Origin: Mycetocola miduiensis | Lineage (GTDB): Bacteria; Actinomycetota; Actinomycetes; Actinomycetales; Microbacteriaceae | Assembly: GCF_900115155.1 (NCBI RefSeq) | Contig: NZ_FOVM01000002.1 | Location: 126,550-190,549, forward strand | Length of the DNA stretch: 64,000 nt | Reading direction: 5' to 3' | Made by a program: the position numbers and the translations under genes | Part shown: positions 60,136-64,000 of the stretch, piece by piece | Layout: the number at the start of each line of letters is the position of its first letter | How positions within the stretch are numbered: position 1 is the first letter of the stretch | Notes under the pieces: generated by a model | The model's database searches: none | What the model was told of the DNA's origin: nothing | The model's input: the letters and a program-made list of their open reading frames with translations, nothing else

Positions 60136-60149
60136 ATGAAACGTTTCCA
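60136..60149. promoter_or_regulatory. LacI-type operator upstream of the regulator gene
   Basis: atgaaacgtttcca, 12 of 14 matches to the perfect site, 13 bp before the LacI ATG. It suggests autoregulation and possibly looping to the sites 160 bp away. Confidence 0.75.
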
Positions 60150-60162
60150 GCGGGAGTGAACC

Positions 60163-61146
60163 ATGCCGACGATAAAAGACGTAGCGAGGCGAGCGGGAGT
60201 CTCCCTCGGCACGGCCTCGCGCGTGCTCAGCGGCGGCGGTAACACGTCGCCGAAAGCCCGCTCCCAGGTGCAGGCGGCGGCAGCCGAGCTGAACTACATC
60301 GCCAACGGCCCAGCGCGATCGCTGCGGAGTACACGCACGAACGTGCTCGGTCTGCTCGTCTCGGACATCCGCAACCCGTTCTTCTCAGAAATTGCCCACG
60401 CTGCGGAGCGTGAAGCGATGCGACTCGGTTACACGGTGCTCCTCGCGAACGCCAATGAAGACGAAACCCAGGCCGACGAGTACCTGCGCATTTTTGCCTC
60501 GCAGCGCATCGATGGGCTACTGCTGGCGCCCCAGGGCCCCGCGTCCCCACAGCTGGAGTCGATGCTCAAATCCGGCCTGCCCGTTGTGCTCCTGAACCGA
60601 CTCGTCGAGGGTCTCGATGCGCCATCGTTCGCTACCGACAACAGCCAGGGCGTCGGTCTGGTCCTCGACTGGTTGCAAACCAGGGGGCACAGGGACGTTG
60701 CCTTTGTGGGAGGACCGAACTCGATATCGACGGGCGCCGAGCGTATGGCGGCATACCGCGCGGGACGAGAGTCGCACGGCATCAACACCGATGATGCCTT
60801 CATCGATGCCGGTGACTTTCTCGCCGATGGCGCGGAGCGGGCCATGATGCGCATCCTCGAACGGGGAAAGCGCCCGACGGCGGTTTTCGGTGCGAATGGG
60901 CCGACCACGCTCGGTGCGCTCCGCGCGCTACGGTGGGTCCTCGGCGCATCCGAGGCGTCCCGGGTCGAAGTCGTGTCGTTCGACGACCTGGAGTGGTTCG
61001 AATTCGTGTCGCCGGCGATCAGCGCGGTGCGGCATGACGCGGCCGCGATCGGCACGGCTGGGGTTACCGGCCTGCTCGAACTCATCGCCGGCCAACCTGT
61101 CGCCTCACAGCGGATCTCGACCACGTTCATCGACCGCTCGGTCTGA
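60163..61146 (+). CDS. LacI-family transcriptional repressor
   Basis: 327 residues. N-terminal HTH TIKDVARRAGVSLGTASRVLSG with hinge helix PARSLRSTRTNVLG, then a periplasmic-binding-type sugar domain (LLVSDIRNPFFSEIAHAAE; VGGPNSISTGAERMAAY; EVVSFDDLEWFEFVSPAISAV split). Divergent from the kinase-isomerase-transporter operon and flanked by its own operators, so it represses both until the sugar or its phosphate binds. Confidence 0.95.
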   Translation: MPTIKDVARRAGVSLGTASRVLSGGGNTSPKARSQVQAAAAELNYIANGPARSLRSTRTNVLGLLVSDIRNPFFSEIAHAAEREAMRLGYTVLLANANEDETQADEYLRIFASQRIDGLLLAPQGPASPQLESMLKSGLPVVLLNRLVEGLDAPSFATDNSQGVGLVLDWLQTRGHRDVAFVGGPNSISTGAERMAAYRAGRESHGINTDDAFIDAGDFLADGAERAMMRILERGKRPTAVFGANGPTTLGALRALRWVLGASEASRVEVVSFDDLEWFEFVSPAISAVRHDAAAIGTAGVTGLLELIAGQPVASQRISTTFIDRSV

Positions 61147-61390
61147 GAGGTAATGGCAGGTCGCACAGATCTCCGGATTCAGGCACCGCGCGACCGCGTG
61201 GTGCGACCGATGCAGCCGCTACAGTTCCGACGCTGTGCCCGCGACGCGCACGCGACCCTGGAGCGGGCTCTTGACCGTGATCAACGAGGGTCGGCCTGCT
61301 TCAGCGCCTTGCTCGACCCCGGGTCAGTAGTCCCGCATCGACCATAGTGTGGAGTCTCCGACTGACACCGCCCATGTCTGCCACAGCTCC

Positions 61391-62332
61391 TTAAGCGGAA
61401 CTTGAGAGATCGACCGTCGGGCCTGTGGCAGTGAAGCGGATGCCCGCGAGATGCAGTTCCCGGCGGAATCCGTCACCGCTCCACGAGTGAAAAGCGATGA
61501 GGTCCTGGCCGTCCGGCCCGACCACAAGTGAGTTGTGACCGGGTCCGGTGAGGGTCGGTCCGGTTCCAAGGACGGGAGCGGAATGTTCCGGGGCGTGTGT
61601 CCAGGGCCCGAGCGGAGTCGGCGCCGACGCCCACGACACGGCGTAGCCGGGGCCGGTCCAGGCGCCACCCGAGAAGGTCATCCAATACTGCCCCTCCCGT
61701 TTCACGACGGATGGACCCTCCAGGGTGTGCCAGTCGTAGACCCCGTCGTATATCGGGCGATCGCGTTCGTAGATCTGCCAATCCGCGTATGGGGCGAGCG
61801 CCACACGAACATCGATGAGGCTGGTGGGGCTCTCCATCCGACCGACAGCGAGGTGGGTTCCCGGGCGCTCCGAATCGAGCACATCCCGGGCGAAGTAGAG
61901 ATACCAGGTTCCATCCGTGTCCTGGAACGGGTGTGCGTCGATCGCGAAGGACTCAGCAGGCGTCAGATCCACGCCCACATCGGTGAATGGACCGGTCAGG
62001 TCGTCGGAGCGCGCGACGCGAACGTGGTGACCTTCGATACCTCGCCCGACGGAGTAGTACATCCACCAGCTGCCATCGCGCCAGCACACCTCAGGTGCCC
62101 AATACTGGTCGCCCAGCTCGGGGGCGAGCCGTTCCAGCACATTTCCACCGCTCCGCCAGGTTCGAAGATCGTCTGACAGCAGTACCTCGAACATGCGATC
62201 ATCCGAGCCGCCGTCCGGCTGCGTGCCGTATGCGGCGTAGCTGCCATCGGGAGCGCGGACGAGGAAGGGGTCGGCAAAATAGCCGGGACGCACCGGGGGT
62301 CGGAGCGGTCCGGGCTGGGCGTCGCCGCTCAT
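61391..62332 (-). CDS. Glycoside hydrolase family 43 enzyme
   Basis: About 313 residues (start at 62332 or 62338). Five-bladed propeller features: general base Asp in GYFADPFLVRAPDGSY near 20, pKa-modulating Asp in FAIDAHPFQDTDG near 130, and acid Glu in WHTLEGPSVVKREGQYWM near 205. Blade repeats such as DGTWYLYFAR recur. No signal peptide, so the enzyme is cytosolic and would act on short arabino- or xylo-oligosaccharides. It overlaps the GH2 gene, indicating joint expression. Confidence 0.9.
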   Translation of the reverse strand: MSGDAQPGPLRPPVRPGYFADPFLVRAPDGSYAAYGTQPDGGSDDRMFEVLLSDDLRTWRSGGNVLERLAPELGDQYWAPEVCWRDGSWWMYYSVGRGIEGHHVRVARSDDLTGPFTDVGVDLTPAESFAIDAHPFQDTDGTWYLYFARDVLDSERPGTHLAVGRMESPTSLIDVRVALAPYADWQIYERDRPIYDGVYDWHTLEGPSVVKREGQYWMTFSGGAWTGPGYAVSWASAPTPLGPWTHAPEHSAPVLGTGPTLTGPGHNSLVVGPDGQDLIAFHSWSGDGFRRELHLAGIRFTATGPTVDLSSSA

Positions 62333-64000
62333 CCCCACAACCGTTTCGCGCCGGGGCCGACCATGATTTCGCGGATCTCCGCCACCGGGAGTTTCGGTAC
62401 CCGGTCGGCGCCGACCAGTCCGTTGGTTTCCTGCAGCGTGTCAGTCAGTTGGGTGTAGCAGTACCCAGCGAGCGCGCCGCTGGAATGGATCGCGGTCATC
62501 AGCGAGCGCAGGCGCTCGCCGAAGTCATTCGAGGTGGTCGCGGCCGTGTATCCCCAGGCGTCTTCGGTGCGATGAACGTCGTACGAAATCCCGCCGAACT
62601 CGGTGAGCATGACGGGGGCGTCGCTGACGTCTCCGCTGAGGACGAGTCTTCGCCCGGCCGGGCCGACCCCAGACACGAGTGCGTCGACAGCAGTGCGGTC
62701 GCGGTAACGCTCGCGCATCACGTCGCCGTCGCCTTCGTAGTCGTGGATGGCGAGGATGTCGGTGTCGGCCTGCTCCCACCCGTCGTTGGACACGACAGGG
62801 CGGGTGGGGTCGAGTGCTTTGGTGAGGTGCACGAGCGAGCGGGCGAAGGCGAGCATCCGGTTGTCGTGGGCGATGTGCTGCACGCCCCAGCTTTCGTTCA
62901 ACGGCACCCACGTCACGATGGAGGGGTGGGAGAAGTCCCGGTGCACGACCTCGAGCCATTCCCGCACGGTCCGCTCGGCGGCGACCGGGGTGAACGTGAA
63001 AGTTGCCGGTGCCTCTGCCCACACCATCAGGCCCAGACGATCCGCCCAGTAGAGAAAGCGGGGATCTTCGAACTTCTGGTGCACGCGGGTGGCGTTGAAG
63101 CCGAGATCCTTGATGAGCTGGACCTCGTCGCGGAGGGCGTCGGCCGAGGGCGCGGCCAGGTGCGATTCCGGCCAGTAACCCTGGCTGAGAACGGACCGGA
63201 CATAGCGGGGACGGTCGTTCAGCAGAAAGAGCCGGCGATCGACAGCAGCGGACCGGAGCCCGACGTAGGACGCAACGGAGTCCGAGGCCCCCCTGCCGGT
63301 TTCGAGGTCGATGCGGGCGTCAAGAAGGCGCGGATGCTCAGGTGACCAGAGCAGTTCTTCGTACGCCTGTCCGTTGGCCAGGCCGCTCAGGGACAGCACG
63401 ACCTCGACTTCGGAAGAATCGGAATGCACGGTGGTCCGAGCGAGGACCTGGTCGTCGTGGCGGAGCTCGATGTCCACGGATGCGCCGCCGACAGGAGCCA
63501 CCGTCAACCCGACGCGGGCATGCACGTGTCCTGCAGCGAGGTCCGAGCGCCAGTGAACCCACTCGATAGCGACTTCGGGAACCGACTCGAGCCAGACGGG
63601 CTGCCAGATCCCGCTGGTGCGGTGGTACCAGATGACATGCGGATGCTCCCGCCAATCCTGTTTGCCGCGGGGCTGTGCGACATCCAGCGGGTCGTCCTCG
63701 ACCCTGACCACCAGCACATTGTCACCCTCGGAGTTGACCGCTTCGGTCACGTCGAGGGAGAACGGGGTGTGGCCGCCCTCATGGGAGCCGACCCGTTGGC
63801 CGTTCACCCACACGACGGCCCGGTAGTCGACGGCGCCGAAGCGGAGCATGAGCCGCCGGCCCTCCCGATGGCCCGCGGCCGCGAGGTCGTCGGGGCTCAG
63901 GGGGCGGGAATACCACAGCGCCTGGTGGAAACCCGTGTCGTGCACTCCTGACGCCGATGATTCGGGCGGAAACGGCACGAGAATCGAACCGTCGAGGCGC
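62329..64000 (-). CDS. Glycoside hydrolase family 2 enzyme, C-terminal part
   Basis: At least 557 residues; the frame stays open to the window edge (LDGSILVPFPPES), so the N-terminus lies outside. Jelly-roll sugar-binding domain (RFGAVDYRAVVWVNGQRVGSHEGGHTPFSLDV, in pieces), Ig-like domain, then the TIM barrel with acid/base Glu in WVPLNESWG and nucleophile Glu in VMLTEFGGISYD. GYCYTQLTDTLQETNG is typical of family members related to beta-galactosidase/glucuronidase. Probably cleaves a beta-linked disaccharide with the GH43 partner. Confidence 0.92.
   Translation of the reverse strand, partial: RLDGSILVPFPPESSASGVHDTGFHQALWYSRPLSPDDLAAAGHREGRRLMLRFGAVDYRAVVWVNGQRVGSHEGGHTPFSLDVTEAVNSEGDNVLVVRVEDDPLDVAQPRGKQDWREHPHVIWYHRTSGIWQPVWLESVPEVAIEWVHWRSDLAAGHVHARVGLTVAPVGGASVDIELRHDDQVLARTTVHSDSSEVEVVLSLSGLANGQAYEELLWSPEHPRLLDARIDLETGRGASDSVASYVGLRSAAVDRRLFLLNDRPRYVRSVLSQGYWPESHLAAPSADALRDEVQLIKDLGFNATRVHQKFEDPRFLYWADRLGLMVWAEAPATFTFTPVAAERTVREWLEVVHRDFSHPSIVTWVPLNESWGVQHIAHDNRMLAFARSLVHLTKALDPTRPVVSNDGWEQADTDILAIHDYEGDGDVMRERYRDRTAVDALVSGVGPAGRRLVLSGDVSDAPVMLTEFGGISYDVHRTEDAWGYTAATTSNDFGERLRSLMTAIHSSGALAGYCYTQLTDTLQETNGLVGADRVPKLPVAEIREIMVGPGAKRLWG

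Overview
The window reads as chromosome of a high-GC Gram-positive actinobacterium, most likely a Microbacteriaceae-type organism. This is an inference from GC-rich third codon positions, many GTG/TTG starts, frequent ATGA/GTGA gene overlaps, mycothiol-type arsenate reductases, and the housekeeping block ilvE / FAH hydrolase / MFS / gltX / flavin reductase / tRNA-Gln. The left 5.3 kb is this conserved block and ends at an intact tRNA-Gln(CUG). Directly behind the tRNA lies the left end of an integrated, decaying island: an excisionase-like gene, a tyrosine integrase broken by a frameshift, three covarying palindromic repeats, and an arsenic cluster. The arsenic cluster has an arsenite-type ArsR, an aquaglyceroporin, an ArsR-arsenate reductase fusion, two more arsenate reductases and two wrecked flavoenzyme genes. 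No arsenite efflux pump is visible. A truncated thioredoxin reductase is fused at about 12075 to a second truncated gene, marking a recombination joint. Past it come a membrane protein, a lipoprotein and two probable copper/metal genes (DUF305 protein, 18-Cys four-helix copper-storage protein). From 16.7 to 32.4 kb are a GntR-membrane protein pair with a clear operator, a nitronate monooxygenase, and a long minus-strand operon. That operon has two paralogous sugar-type binding proteins, a ROK kinase, a permease, a YhfX-like PLP enzyme, an ABC ATPase, a SIS isomerase, a phosphotriesterase-like hydrolase and a histidine kinase, under a divergent ROK regulator. From 32.4 to 43.8 kb lie small catabolic units: nitrilase, MHS transporter and LysR; a GntR-led dehydrogenase / carboxymuconolactone decarboxylase-like / lactonase-like / alpha-beta hydrolase operon; a formaldehyde dehydrogenase-like enzyme and an AraC regulator; and a structured leader with a terminator before an SGNH-fold gene lacking its nucleophile. 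From 43.9 to 51.3 kb are a DHA2 exporter, a membrane-helical repeat protein, two SDRs, a transporter remnant, and a ring-cleavage dioxygenase plus hydrolase pair resembling quinone detoxification genes. The most striking locus is 51.3-57.06 kb: a self-contained four-gene operon with its own promoter and a leader ORF, encoding an alpha/beta hydrolase, a CHAT-like protein that has lost its catalytic His, an intact CHAT cysteine protease and a C25/caspase-fold cysteine protease, closed by a 16-bp terminator stem. It has the look of an undescribed protease-based conflict or cell-suicide system; function is inference. The right end (57.1-64 kb) is sugar catabolism: an MHS transporter, RpiB-like isomerase and PfkB kinase under a LacI repressor with perfect operators, then a GH43/GH2 glycosidase pair running off the window.
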